64,000 bases of DNA. It comes from Paracoccus mutanolyticus (GTDB lineage: Bacteria; Pseudomonadota; Alphaproteobacteria; Rhodobacterales; Rhodobacteraceae). Under the pieces are notes generated by a model, which was not told where the DNA came from, did not search any database, and worked only from the letters and a program-made list of their open reading frames with translations. The translations under genes and the position numbers were made by a program. Numbering within the stretch: position 1 is the first letter of the stretch; every line of letters begins with the position of its first letter. Shown in pieces: positions 45,191 through 52,972 of this stretch. The stretch lies in NCBI RefSeq assembly GCF_003285265.1, contig NZ_CP030239.1:3528358-3592357 (forward strand), in the 5' to 3' direction.

Positions 45191-45614
45191 TCATTTCGGA
45201 CGAGCCACTGATACAGCGAGGTCTGGATCGAGCAGATACGTCATAGCGTGGGCCATCGCTTGAGGCGATCGTCGGTGGCGAAACCGGTCCGGTGCCCGAA
45301 GCCGATGCAGGTGACTGGGCACGCGGCTGCCGTCTCGCCGATCGCGAACCGCCGCGGCCATTCTTTTATGGGAGCGGTGCGCCAGGCGAGCCTGGGCAGG
45401 CCGACTGCTCGATGGCGGGTGCCATCGGGTCCCAGCGGATAGTCCCCGCACCGATGCAGGATCGCACCCAATTCGCCGCGAGCGCTTAATGCTGTATTAC
45501 GTATCTGCAATTACCAGGGCCGCGAACAGTCGTTCATCAAACACCTATTCTTGCAGAAATATCTGGAGAATGCGGCTTACAAGCTTTTCCAGGGGCGCTC
45601 GCCCGTCTTCAATT
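45191..45614. other. Unassigned decayed DNA
   Basis: About 420 bases. Short frames are open on both strands (for example a minus-strand frame reading PRRFAIGETAAACPVTCIGF near 45320-45380), but none is long, has a ribosome-binding site or matches a family I recognise. Confidence 0.3.
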
Positions 45615-45711
45615 TTGTCGATGCTTTCGCTGGTCCTTGGCGCCATGTATATCGCCGCCTGGTCCACCTATGGCTTCGAGACCGCGGTCTGCTACACGGC
45701 CGAGTTCAGAC
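45615..45711 (+). pseudogene. Amino-acid permease (APC family) fragment
   Basis: About 32 codons reading LVLGAMYIAAWSTYGFETAV then CYTAEFR. This is the helix plus AWSTYxFETAVCYTxEF block of APC-type amino-acid transporters. Upstream and downstream sequence is unrelated, so it is an isolated scrap of a longer gene. Confidence 0.5.
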
Positions 45712-46770
45712 GAACACACCAAGTCACTCGACACATTCAGGAATGCGCTTCCGGTTCTGCTGAACCATCCCGAGTCGTCTTCACAAGCACATGAACCGCC
45801 CGGCGGCAATAAACCAAGACAGGCAGTGATATGCACGGACGTCTAGGCTGCTTCGAGTAGAAAAATCTCGCCCAGGTCATTCAAGCTTTCGTGGACAGTG
45901 GGCTGAGTATCATGTAAAGCCTTCATGGGCGTCCGACCGGGTGGATTGCCGATCGCCGGCCGATTTGCTCGTTTGTGACGGATCTGCATGGTGAGGTTCT
46001 GTTCAACTTCATGGCGGAGCATGTGAACCGTCATGCGGGATGCGGATGAGTGTTGCAACATCAAATGGGATCAGTGCTGAGCCTAGCGGACTCCAGACTG
46101 GCGGCCACGGCCTTCGCGGCTTTCCGAAAGGCAGCGAGGAGAAGGTCTAACGGCGCATCGGGCCAAGATGAAGGAGGACGGCCGCTGCGACGCATCTACC
46201 CAACATCGGATCCGGACCAAGCCGCCGGCAAGACTGCATCTAGACGCGATTGATCGTTGGAATCCATCCTATTCACATCTGATATTCGGTTTTTCGTGAG
46301 TCAGAACTTACGCAAGAAAAAGCGAAGCCATTCGACAGTGCGAACATCAAGATATACTGGAGTGTCAACCGCGCATCGGTCGACGAACAGATCATCGAGT
46401 TCGAGGCACAAAGCTGACGGTGTCAGTTGCACATCAAACATGAGTTGAGCGACCGAAATGCTGCATCGGGCTGGTGCGATAAAACAGGAATCGCGTTCGA
46501 AAGCGTGCGACCTCTCGTCATGAGCAACTTACTCTGCCGGGAACCATGTACAAAGCGATTTCGATGAGGGCCAGCACAACCAGGATTTATGCGAACCCAT
46601 AAGCAAAAAAAAAAGAGAAAAACAGCATACGCCGACATCGAGAAGTCTGATCCCACCTTCATCAAAACCGAATGGCAGTCCGACTTCTTCCATCTAGCTG
46701 GCGCATGTCGAGCGAGCCTGACGGATGCAGTCAAGCTCACATTCCGGCTTACGTCGTTCGATCAGGGTCG
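45712..46770. other. Gene-poor, AT-richer stretch
   Basis: About 1.06 kb holding only short frames without ribosome-binding sites or family similarity, including an A-rich run (near 46600) that would encode KQKKKRKT. Composition differs from the flanking flagellar and catabolic genes. I see no intact gene, terminal repeat or RNA. Confidence 0.35.
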
Positions 46771-47382
46771 TCAGTTCCCGCGCAACAGCGTCAAAGCAGT
46801 CGAGAAGCGGCTGCTTGGGGAGGTCTGGTCTGTTTGCGATAGTATAAGGTATCTCTTGATGAGCTTTTCCATGTTCTCAGCCTTGGCGAGCGCCGCAGGA
46901 TCGCTTGTCCCGATCATTCGTTCTGCCCGGCTTTTGATTTCCTGCAGCTGCCGATCTACCGGAAGTTGAGAAAAAGAGTCCGGAAGACCAAAAGCTCCCT
47001 CAAACACCGTCCGGAGCGCTGTTGAACTGAGGATGGAGTACCACTTGGTGTTCTCGCTTGAATCTGACAAAACCAGCCGAGGAAGCTCACGCTGTGCGTT
47101 AAGGGCCAGTTCTAGTTCCTCATGGCTTTCGCCTATGCTTTTTTCGAAGGATCGTGTCAGATAGAGCGTACTCACAGCCTGAACATCAACCTTCTGACTT
47201 GATGCCTCGCTGCCGAATTTGAAGGCTTGATTAAGCTCAAGATAGCGCTTATCCGTAAGACGGTTTACAATGCTTTTCTTGTCATCTGGGTCGGCCTCCA
47301 TCACCTTCTTGATGAAGGCTCGGTTTCTTATGTCGCCATCTAGGCCAAATGCGCGCAATGCAACTTTCAAAAGCTTGTAGTC

Positions 47383-47466
47383 GGAAACCAGATCGTCGAC
47401 ATTCTCGACTTTTGCCATATTCTTTGCAAAGTAATCGCGTGAACTGACTGGATTTTTTCGAAAGCG
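47383..47466. repeat. Direct repeat A, left copy (DUF1217 sequence)
   Basis: About 60 bases from CGGAAACCAGATCGTCGAC to AGTAATCGCGTGAA are identical to 49973-50033, followed by a weaker, indel-containing match up to TTTTTTCGAAAGC. It flanks the IS3/IS110 composite. Confidence 0.9.
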
Positions 47467-47515
47467 ACTGAGTCCGGCCCGCTTGACGGTCTGCTGAAGC
47501 GATCCAGCATTCCGG

Positions 47516-47750
47516 ACAACAGATCAACGTATCCTGGCAGAGCATGAGGCAGGCGCGAAGTGCGCTGACCTGTGCCGGAAGCACGGCATGTCGGAAGGCA
47601 CCTTCTACAACTGGAAGGCCAAGTTCGGCGGCATGACGGTGTCGGAGGCGAAGCGGCTGAAGGGGCTCGAGGATGAGAACGCCAAGCTGAAGAAGCTGCT
47701 GGCCGAGCAGATGCTGGATCTGGCGGCGATGAAGGACCTGGTTGCAAAAA
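47516..47750 (+). pseudogene. IS3-family OrfA
   Basis: The frame reads RILAEHEAGAKCADLCRKHG, MSEGTFYNWKAKFGGMTVSE and AKRLKGLEDENAKLKKLLAE, the helix-turn-helix plus leucine-zipper of IS3 OrfA, ending MLDLAAMKDLVAKN at the IS110 junction. The first codons are altered (the KRSRF-type start reads KRSSIPD in another frame). The frame that would continue into orfB is lost. Confidence 0.8.
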
Positions 47751-47754
47751 ATGT

Positions 47755-49080
47755 ATGGTCCGCCCCGCTATTGCAAGGTTTTCGTGCGTGGCCGTCCGGC
47801 TTGCGTAAATGTATCCGGCCTCTGATCAGTCAGCCGCTTTTGGCGGCAAGGCCTTGATGAGATCCGCCCCTCGGGTTCCAGATTAGTGGTGCGGGATCGC
47901 GTCCCGCTTTTTTGCGCGTGGCTTACCCCAGGTCGATCAACCGTTTGGTCATCACTTTCCCCTGCAATCGGTTCTGCGGCCGAAGGGTCAGCTTAACGCT
48001 GCGCCTCTCGACGGCAGGTAGATGGCGCCGGGCCTTGTGAGGATAGCCCATACGATCCGGGTCAGCTTGTTTGCCAAGGCGACGACGGCCTTGTTGCGGT
48101 GGGTTCGTGCCTCAAGGGCTGAGAGCCAGCCACCGAGGGCATGGTTCGCCCGGTTCAGATGCAGAAGGCAGGACCGGGCGCCATGAATGATCAGTCGCCG
48201 CACATAGCGATTGCCGCGTTTGCTGATGCCCAGAAGGGTCTGCTTGCCCCCGGTCGAATGCTCTGCCGGCACCAGCCCCAACCAGGCAGCCAGATCGCGA
48301 GCCTTGCGGAATTGCCGTCCGTCCCCTGCGGCTGCGACGATCGCGGTCGCGCCGAGAGCTCCGATGCCCGGGATGGTCACCAGGCGACTGACGGCGTCGT
48401 GCTGGCTGGCATAGGCTTCGACCTTGCCGGTCACAGCCCTGATGCGCCCTTCGATGTAGGCGAGGTCATCGAGCAGCTCTTCGAGCAGCACCCGCATGGC
48501 GGGGGTCAGGTCATTCTCCACATTGCCCAGATGCCGACGGATGTCGGCATGAAAGCCGCCAGCGCCGACGCGCATCGCCAGTCCATATTCAAGGCAGAAG
48601 GCTCGCGCCTGGTTGATCAGCGCCGTCCGCTGCCCCACGAGCCGGTCGCGGATGCGATGCAGGGCTTGCAGATCGATCTGCTCGGGTGTGCGAACCTCGA
48701 CGAAGCGCATCGTCGGCCGCGTCACCGCCTCTGCAATCGCCGCCGCATCGACCGTGTCGGTCTTGTTCGATTTGACATAAGGCTTCACGAAGCGCGCCGG
48801 AATGATCCGGGCATCATGGCCCATCGCGACAAGCCGACGCGCCAGCCATTGCGAGCCCGGGCAGGCCTCCATGCCGATGAGTGCATTCGGCGCGGCATCG
48901 AAGAAGGCCAGCAACGTGTCGCGCGAGAACTTCGCGCGCTGAATCACCGATCCAGCGGCGTTCAGGGCGACGACGTGGAACAGCTTCTTGCCGATGTCGT
49001 ATGTGGCCTCGAACTGCATGTGGCTCCTTTCTCTCCGTTCGACGGTGGTGCCACGATGTCGCCCGGCACGGGGCGGACCA
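47755..49080 (-). mobile_element. IS110-family insertion sequence
   Basis: An approximate 1.3-kb element carrying one transposase gene and about 230 bases of left-end non-coding DNA. IS110 elements typically lack terminal inverted repeats and encode a guide (bridge) RNA in a non-coding end; the longer non-coding end here is 47755-47987. Boundaries are estimated from where IS3 similarity stops and restarts. Confidence 0.6.
47988..49019 (-). CDS. IS110-family transposase
   Basis: 343 residues, apparently intact. The N-terminal RuvC-like DEDD domain shows GMEACPGSQWLARRL and KPYVKSNKTDTVDAAAIAEA. The C-terminal Tnp (transposase_20) domain shows LVTIPGIGALGATAIVAAAG, FRKARDLAAWLGLVPAEHST and GISKRGNRYVRRLIIHGARS with the catalytic Ser. 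It starts MQFEATYDIGKKLFHVV at 49019. It lies opposite to the IS3 genes it interrupts. It may still be active. Confidence 0.92.
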   Translation of the reverse strand: MQFEATYDIGKKLFHVVALNAAGSVIQRAKFSRDTLLAFFDAAPNALIGMEACPGSQWLARRLVAMGHDARIIPARFVKPYVKSNKTDTVDAAAIAEAVTRPTMRFVEVRTPEQIDLQALHRIRDRLVGQRTALINQARAFCLEYGLAMRVGAGGFHADIRRHLGNVENDLTPAMRVLLEELLDDLAYIEGRIRAVTGKVEAYASQHDAVSRLVTIPGIGALGATAIVAAAGDGRQFRKARDLAAWLGLVPAEHSTGGKQTLLGISKRGNRYVRRLIIHGARSCLLHLNRANHALGGWLSALEARTHRNKAVVALANKLTRIVWAILTRPGAIYLPSRGAALS

Positions 49081-49960
49081 TCGCCGCAACGGCCTGCGCC
49101 CGCGTGAAGCGCGAAGCCGTTGCGTCTTCGGCAGTCCGAGCATGGCCCACGGAACGGCGGCGCTGCATCTCGGCCGATTCGAACGCTGATCCTGCTATCG
49201 CCCCGACGCGCGCCGGTAGGCGTACGCGCCTTGAGGGTATTGCCCCATTGCTGCCTGCTGTTCGTTTCCCGGTTCCATGGTGGTGCTGGACGTCAAGGGA
49301 GAGCCCTCGGGGATCAATCGGATCTATCGGCTCTACCGCGAAGAAGGGCTGACGGTGCGCAAGCGGAAGGCGCGGCGCAAGGCGGTCGGAACACGGGCCC
49401 CTATCCTGGTCGAGGCGCGGCCCAATGCACGCTGGTCGCTGGATTTCGTCCATGACCAGTTCGATTGCGGGCGAAGATTCCGGGTGCTGAACATCGTCGA
49501 TGACGTGACCCGGGAATGTTTGGCGGCGATCCCGGACACCTCAATCTCGGGGCGGCGCGTGGCACGAGAACTGGCCGCCCTGATCGAACGCCGCGGAAAG
49601 CCCGGGATGATCGTCTCTGACAACGGCACCGAACTGACCAGTAACGCGATCTTAACCTTTGCCGCCGATCGCGACATTGAGTGGCATTACATCGCCCCGG
49701 GCAAGCCGATGCAGAACGGATTTGTGGAAAGTTTCAACGGGCGGATGCGGGACGAGCTGCTCAACGAGACCATGTTCCGTAACCTGGCCCATGCCCGTAT
49801 CGTGATCGCCGCCTGGGCTGCCGACTACAACACCGAACGCCCGCACTCGGCCTTGGACTACCAGACCCCGGCTGACTACGCGCGGACACTATTACCAACC
49901 GCAATCGCCCGACCCGCTGCACGCGATGAAAGTTCCGCGCGCCGGGTGATTGATCAACCC
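49080..49960 (+). pseudogene. IS3-family OrfB, 5' end lost
   Basis: From 49310 the frame reads [96 protein letters not shown] and [16 protein letters not shown]. This is the full rve DDE core with D (LDFVHD), D (SDNGTE) and E (FVESFNGR). Sequence at about 49080-49300 is the frameshifted upstream part (KREAVA...ERRRCISAD). The gene start is missing because of IS110. Confidence 0.85.
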
Positions 49961-49972
49961 GCGCCGAATAGG

Positions 49973-50064
49973 CGGAAACCAGATCGTCGACATTCTCGAC
50001 TTTTGCCATATTCTTTGCAAAGTAATCGCGTGAAGACTGGATTTCAGTACTTTTTTCGAAAGCG
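49973..50064. repeat. Direct repeat A, right copy
   Basis: Partner of 47383-47466. This copy reads in frame with the DUF1217 N-terminus ([17 protein letters not shown]), so it is the original; the left copy has lost about nine bases and gained three in the same stretch. Confidence 0.9.
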
Positions 50065-50183
50065 GCACGCTGACGGTCTGCGGTCCGCTCCAGTATCTTC
50101 CAGCCAAGGTATCCTCCGCTGCCCAATTGGACGTTATATGTCATGGTGAGAGGATGCCATGATTCGCGCCTCACGAGGGAGAA

Positions 50184-50345
50184 GAGTCCGGAGCTGCTTG
50201 AGCGCGTGGTAATAATTAGTTTGGAGAACGAAGGCCGTCGCGTAGGACAATGCCAAATGGCTATCTTTATCGTTCAACGCATGAGACAGTTGTTCGATGG
50301 CGCATAGGAGTTGCCTCCGTCCGTCAGATTCAGGCGCATCTCCGG
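50184..50345. repeat. Direct repeat B, left copy (flbT sequence)
   Basis: About 160 bases matching 51233-51429. The stretch from ACGAAGGCCGTCGCGTAGGA to GGCGCATCTCCGG is identical over about 120 bases. It flanks the IS5-type element in flbT. Confidence 0.92.
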
Positions 50346-51232
50346 ATGGGATGGCCGCAGCGTCGGCTTGAAATCGACCACTTCGGTCCATGACCGAAAC
50401 CTGCGCGAAGAAATAGTCGATATCCACCTCGGGATAGGTCCAGAGCGGGACAGCGTATCCGGGCCAATGTCAGCCGAATCGGTCAAGTGCACCCCAGGTC
50501 GTGCGGATCGTGCTACGGCGGCGATAGAAATCCAGCGTCGAAAATGGTCCCCGAATCGCCGTGCTGCGCAAGATTTCGCCCGAGCCAAAACCAAGGAGGT
50601 GTCGGGCCCAGGGCTGTGGAATCAGACGAGACGGAATGATCCTGCGGCGCCGCGTCGTGACACCGAAACGCCCTCGCTTGCGTTAGAATCACCCGCCGCC
50701 ATCTCTGTGCCATCTCCTGATCGGGCGGGATCTGGTCCAGCAGCTCAGGTAGTATGGGCGCATCACCGATCCCACTCGTGGTGAATCCAGCTGCCCGGAC
50801 TTCCAAGGATTTCTCGTCAATTCCGATGTGGATCTTGCGCCAGACCCTGCGTTTAGCGCCGCCATGCTTGCGGGCGTTCCACTCGCCTTCGCCTTCAACC
50901 TTGATGCCAGTGCTGTCGACCAGCAGGTGCAGCGGCCCATCCGACCCACGATAGGGAATGCTGACCTTCAGGGTTTTCTGGCGACGGCTAAGCGTGCTGA
51001 AGTCCGGCACCGCCCAGTCCAGACCGATCAGCCGTAGCAGGCTCTCGACGAACCCAGTGGTCTGTCTTAGCGCCAGGCCGAACAAAACCTTCATCGTCAG
51101 GCAGGTTTGGATGGCGGCATCGCTATAGTCGTGCTGGCGGCCACGCTTGCCGGTGGGCTCGGCTTCCCAAGTCATGGCGGGGTCAAACCATATCGTCAGC
51201 GAACCCCGACGCTTAGGGCGTCACGTTGGTGA
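50346..51232. mobile_element. IS5-family element (first), degenerate
   Basis: About 890 bases between the two flbT repeat copies, filled by one IS5-family transposase gene whose 3' third is scrambled. Neither end shows a complete terminal inverted repeat. Confidence 0.75.
50513..51215 (-). pseudogene. IS5-family transposase, truncated at both ends
   Basis: The frame reads RRGSLTIWFDPAMTWEAEPT, GLALRQTTGFVESLLRLIGL, LHLLVDSTGIKVEGEGEWNA and GGAKRRVWRKIHIGIDEKSL, with the first catalytic Asp in LLVDSTG. The region that should hold the second Asp (TADGAYDT) and the RxxxE (SRVET) is frameshifted and altered, so the protein cannot be active. Confidence 0.82.
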
Positions 51233-51429
51233 TGAGTCCGGTGCTGCTTGAAGAGCGTGCCAAAGCTAGCTTGAGCGCGTGGTGTAGATAATTAGGTCTG
51301 GAGAACGAAGAACGAAGGCCGTCGCGTAGGACAATGCCAAATGGCTATCTTTATCGTTCAACGCATGAGACAGTTGTTCGATGGCGCATAGGAGTTGCCT
51401 CCGTCCGTCAGATTCAGGCGCATCTCCGG
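51233..51429. repeat. Direct repeat B, right copy
   Basis: Partner of 50184-50345. It carries two small internal duplications: GCTTGAAGAGCGTGCCAAA versus GCTTG, and ACGAAGAACGAAGG versus ACGAAGG. Confidence 0.9.
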
Positions 51430-51624
51430 TAAGAACAAGCTGCGCAATATAGCATGCTCGCGCGACGGGAGTGCATGCGTCGTTTGGGTGGATTGCGTCC
51501 CGCAAGCGAAGGATGTTCGCATTGGGGGTCTTGATCGAAATTTTCGAGCGCCTGTCCCCGTTTTCTATGACGGCGCCATTGATAAGAACGCGTTCGTTTG
51601 GCGCGAGCTTCAGGACAAGCCCGC

Positions 51625-51990
51625 TCATCTTTCACTCCCCGCACGCAGTCCTCTCATCACGGACATGTTGATGTCGATCAGAACCTTCATGGTAGCCTTT
51701 CCTGCCATGGCTTTCTGACCATGGCGCAGCGAAAAGAACGCTAGTGACAAGAGGCCGGCTTTGACATCATCAGGCAAGGCGTTGTCCGGATGAGCCAAAT
51801 CCGACGCTAGCAAGATCCATAGTTCGTTATTCCTGGCAACGGCTGAAATGGCGTCAGGGGTTTGGCAGCTGCTATCTGCTTGACGCATTATGCGCGTTAC
51901 GCGCGACAAAGCGTCATATTCGGTATCACGAGGGCTGCGCAGAGCCTGATTACCATAGGCGTGATCAGAGAAGGGGCTGACGGCGTTCAA
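51625..51990 (-). CDS. flaF: Flagellar biosynthesis regulator FlaF
   Basis: 121 residues, all helical. The central region TEYDALSRVTRIMRQADSSC, NELWILLASDLAHPDNALPD and AGLLSLAFFSLRHGQKAMAG matches FlaF, which acts with FlbT on flagellin synthesis. It is intact and ends four bases into flbT. Upstream, a second IS5-type element separates it from fliC, so a transcript from the flagellin side may be interrupted. Confidence 0.9.
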   Translation of the reverse strand: MNAVSPFSDHAYGNQALRSPRDTEYDALSRVTRIMRQADSSCQTPDAISAVARNNELWILLASDLAHPDNALPDDVKAGLLSLAFFSLRHGQKAMAGKATMKVLIDINMSVMRGLRAGSER

Positions 51991-52118
51991 GATCGTGTTT
52001 CCCGATTATCCAGAAATTCTTTTCAAGGAAGATGGGGCGCCTTGCGGCGCCCCGTTTCGACTTAACCGCGGAACAGCGACAGGATCGACGAGGGCGGCCT
52101 GGTTGGCGATCGAGAGTG
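51977..52118. repeat. Direct repeat C, left copy (fliC 3' end)
   Basis: About 140 bases matching 52829-52972: the spacer, the hairpin GGGGCGCC-TTGC-GGCGCCCC and the last 16 codons of flagellin (TTAACCGCGGAACAGCGACA onward). It differs by a few indels (TTTCGACTTAA versus TTTCGCGACTTAA; GGGCGGCC versus GGGCGCC). Confidence 0.93.
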
Positions 52119-52828
52119 AATGGCAGCGATCCTGGGAGGTCATATCGATCTGCCAGCCCGCCGAAATTGGGAAAGCCAGGCGAAGCTGCGTTCGACGACC
52201 CAGCGATGCTTTCCGAGATGGGCGCTGCTTTCGACACCCTTTCGGGCGATGCGATGCTTGATACTACGTTTGCTGCAAGCCCGGCGGCAGCGGGCATAGT
52301 CGTAGCCCTTGTCCGCATGGAGCTTGCCGGGCCGCTTGCGTGGCCGTCCCCGCTTACCTTGGACAGGAGGAATGGCATCAAGCAAAGGCTCAAGCATTCT
52401 ACTATCGTGGAGGTTGGCGCCGCTGAGACGCACCGTCAGGGGAATGCCCCGCCTGTCAGTGATGATGTGGCGCTTCGTGCCGGGGCGGCCGCGATCCGTC
52501 GGGTTCGGCCCGATGACGTCGCCCCCTTTTTTGCCGCGATGGACGCACTGTCCATGCAGGCCCGGCTCCAGTCCAGGTGACCGGCGCGGTGCAACTGGTG
52601 CAGCAAGGTCCGATGCAACTGGTCCCAGATCCCGGCCAACTGCCAATCTCTGAGCCTTCGCCAGCATGTCACACCTGAGCCACAGCCCATCTCGGCGGGC
52701 AACATCCGCCAAGGGATACCGCTCATCAGGACAAAGAGGATCCCGGCCAGGGCAGCACGGTCCGATATCCGAGGCCGCCCGCATGTTGCAGAAGGGCTAT
52801 GGTCAATGTCGAGGCAGGGCGACGGGCC
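52119..52828. mobile_element. IS5-family element (second), degenerate
   Basis: About 710 bases between the two copies of the fliC end, filled by an IS5 transposase of a different subgroup from the one in flbT. It is placed between fliC and flaF. Terminal inverted repeats are not evident. Confidence 0.78.
52140..52784 (-). pseudogene. IS5-family transposase, frameshifted
   Basis: The 5' part is read in one frame (LMSGIPWRMLPAEMGCGSGV, DQLHRTLLHQLHRAGHLDWS, CMDSASIAAKKG) and the 3' part in another (GPNPTDRGRPGTKRHIITDR, RGIPLTVRLSGANLHDSRML, KLHADKGYDYARCRRACSKR, HRWVVERSFAWLSQFRR). The second Asp (ADKGYD) and the final Glu (VVERSFAW) of the DDE triad are present, but the shift near 52540 and the missing N-terminus make it inactive as read. 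Confidence 0.85.
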
Positions 52829-52972
52829 TGACGGCGATCAAGAAAGCGTGGTAGCCGATTATCCAGAAATTCTTTTCAAGGAAGATGGGGCGCCTTGCGG
52901 CGCCCCGTTTCGCGACTTAACCGCGGAACAGCGACAGGATCGACGAGGGCGCCTGGTTGGCGATCGAGAGTG
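52829..52972. repeat. Direct repeat C, right copy
   Basis: Partner of 51977-52118; this is the copy joined to the complete flagellin gene. Confidence 0.93.
52880..52904 (-). terminator. Flagellin-gene hairpin terminator
   Basis: GGGGCGCC-GCAA-GGCGCCCC immediately after the fliC stop on the minus strand, followed by ATCTTCCTT. The T tract is weak. A duplicate lies at 52033-52053 within repeat C. Confidence 0.55.

Larger units (their letters stand above)
47467..49972. mobile_element. IS3-family element interrupted by an IS110-family element
   Basis: An IS3-type element begins near 47467 (orfA at 47516-47750) and resumes as orfB at about 49080-49960. The middle of the transposase gene is occupied by an IS110-type element. 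Thus an older IS3 copy in the DUF1217 gene was itself hit by IS110. Exact IS ends cannot be fixed by eye. Confidence 0.75.
46771..50144 (-). pseudogene. DUF1217 flagellar protein split by IS insertion
   Basis: The 5' part starts [20 protein letters not shown] at 50144 and runs to [17 protein letters not shown] near 49973. The 3' part (47418-46771) resumes with [20 protein letters not shown] and continues FGLDGDIRNRAFIKKVMEAD, LADKRYL-like LTDKRYLELNQAFKFG and SSENTKWYSILSSTALRTVF to the stop. Joined, they give about 260 residues of the DUF1217 family, which sits in flagellar clusters of Rhodobacteraceae. About 2.5 kb of IS DNA lies between, flanked by a direct repeat of gene sequence. The start overlaps the end of flbT by 11 bases. 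Confidence 0.85.
50134..51628 (-). pseudogene. flbT: Flagellin-expression regulator FlbT, split by IS5-type insertion
   Basis: The gene starts MSGLVLKLAPNERVLINGAV at 51628 and continues IENGDRRSKISIKTPNANIL, CYIAQLVLTGDAPESDGRRQ and LSHALNDKDSHLALSYATAF. The end of the gene (QTNYYHALKQLRTLLPREAR, then IMASSHHDI) lies beyond a 0.9-kb insertion, with its stop at 50134. GDAPESDG to ATAFVL occurs on both sides of the insertion. FlbT controls flagellin mRNA translation and stability in Caulobacter and Rhodobacteraceae. It overlaps flaF upstream (ATGA) and DUF1217 downstream, which confirms the original gene order. Confidence 0.88.

Noticed and set aside
44247..46770. Intact prophage or defence island next to tRNA-Ser.
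   Set aside because: Only fragments of two head genes were found; no integrase, terminase, nuclease, restriction or toxin-antitoxin gene can be read.
47383..51429. The long direct repeats as attachment sites of a single integrated element.
   Set aside because: The three repeat pairs have unrelated sequences, each taken from the host gene that is interrupted, and no integrase gene is present.
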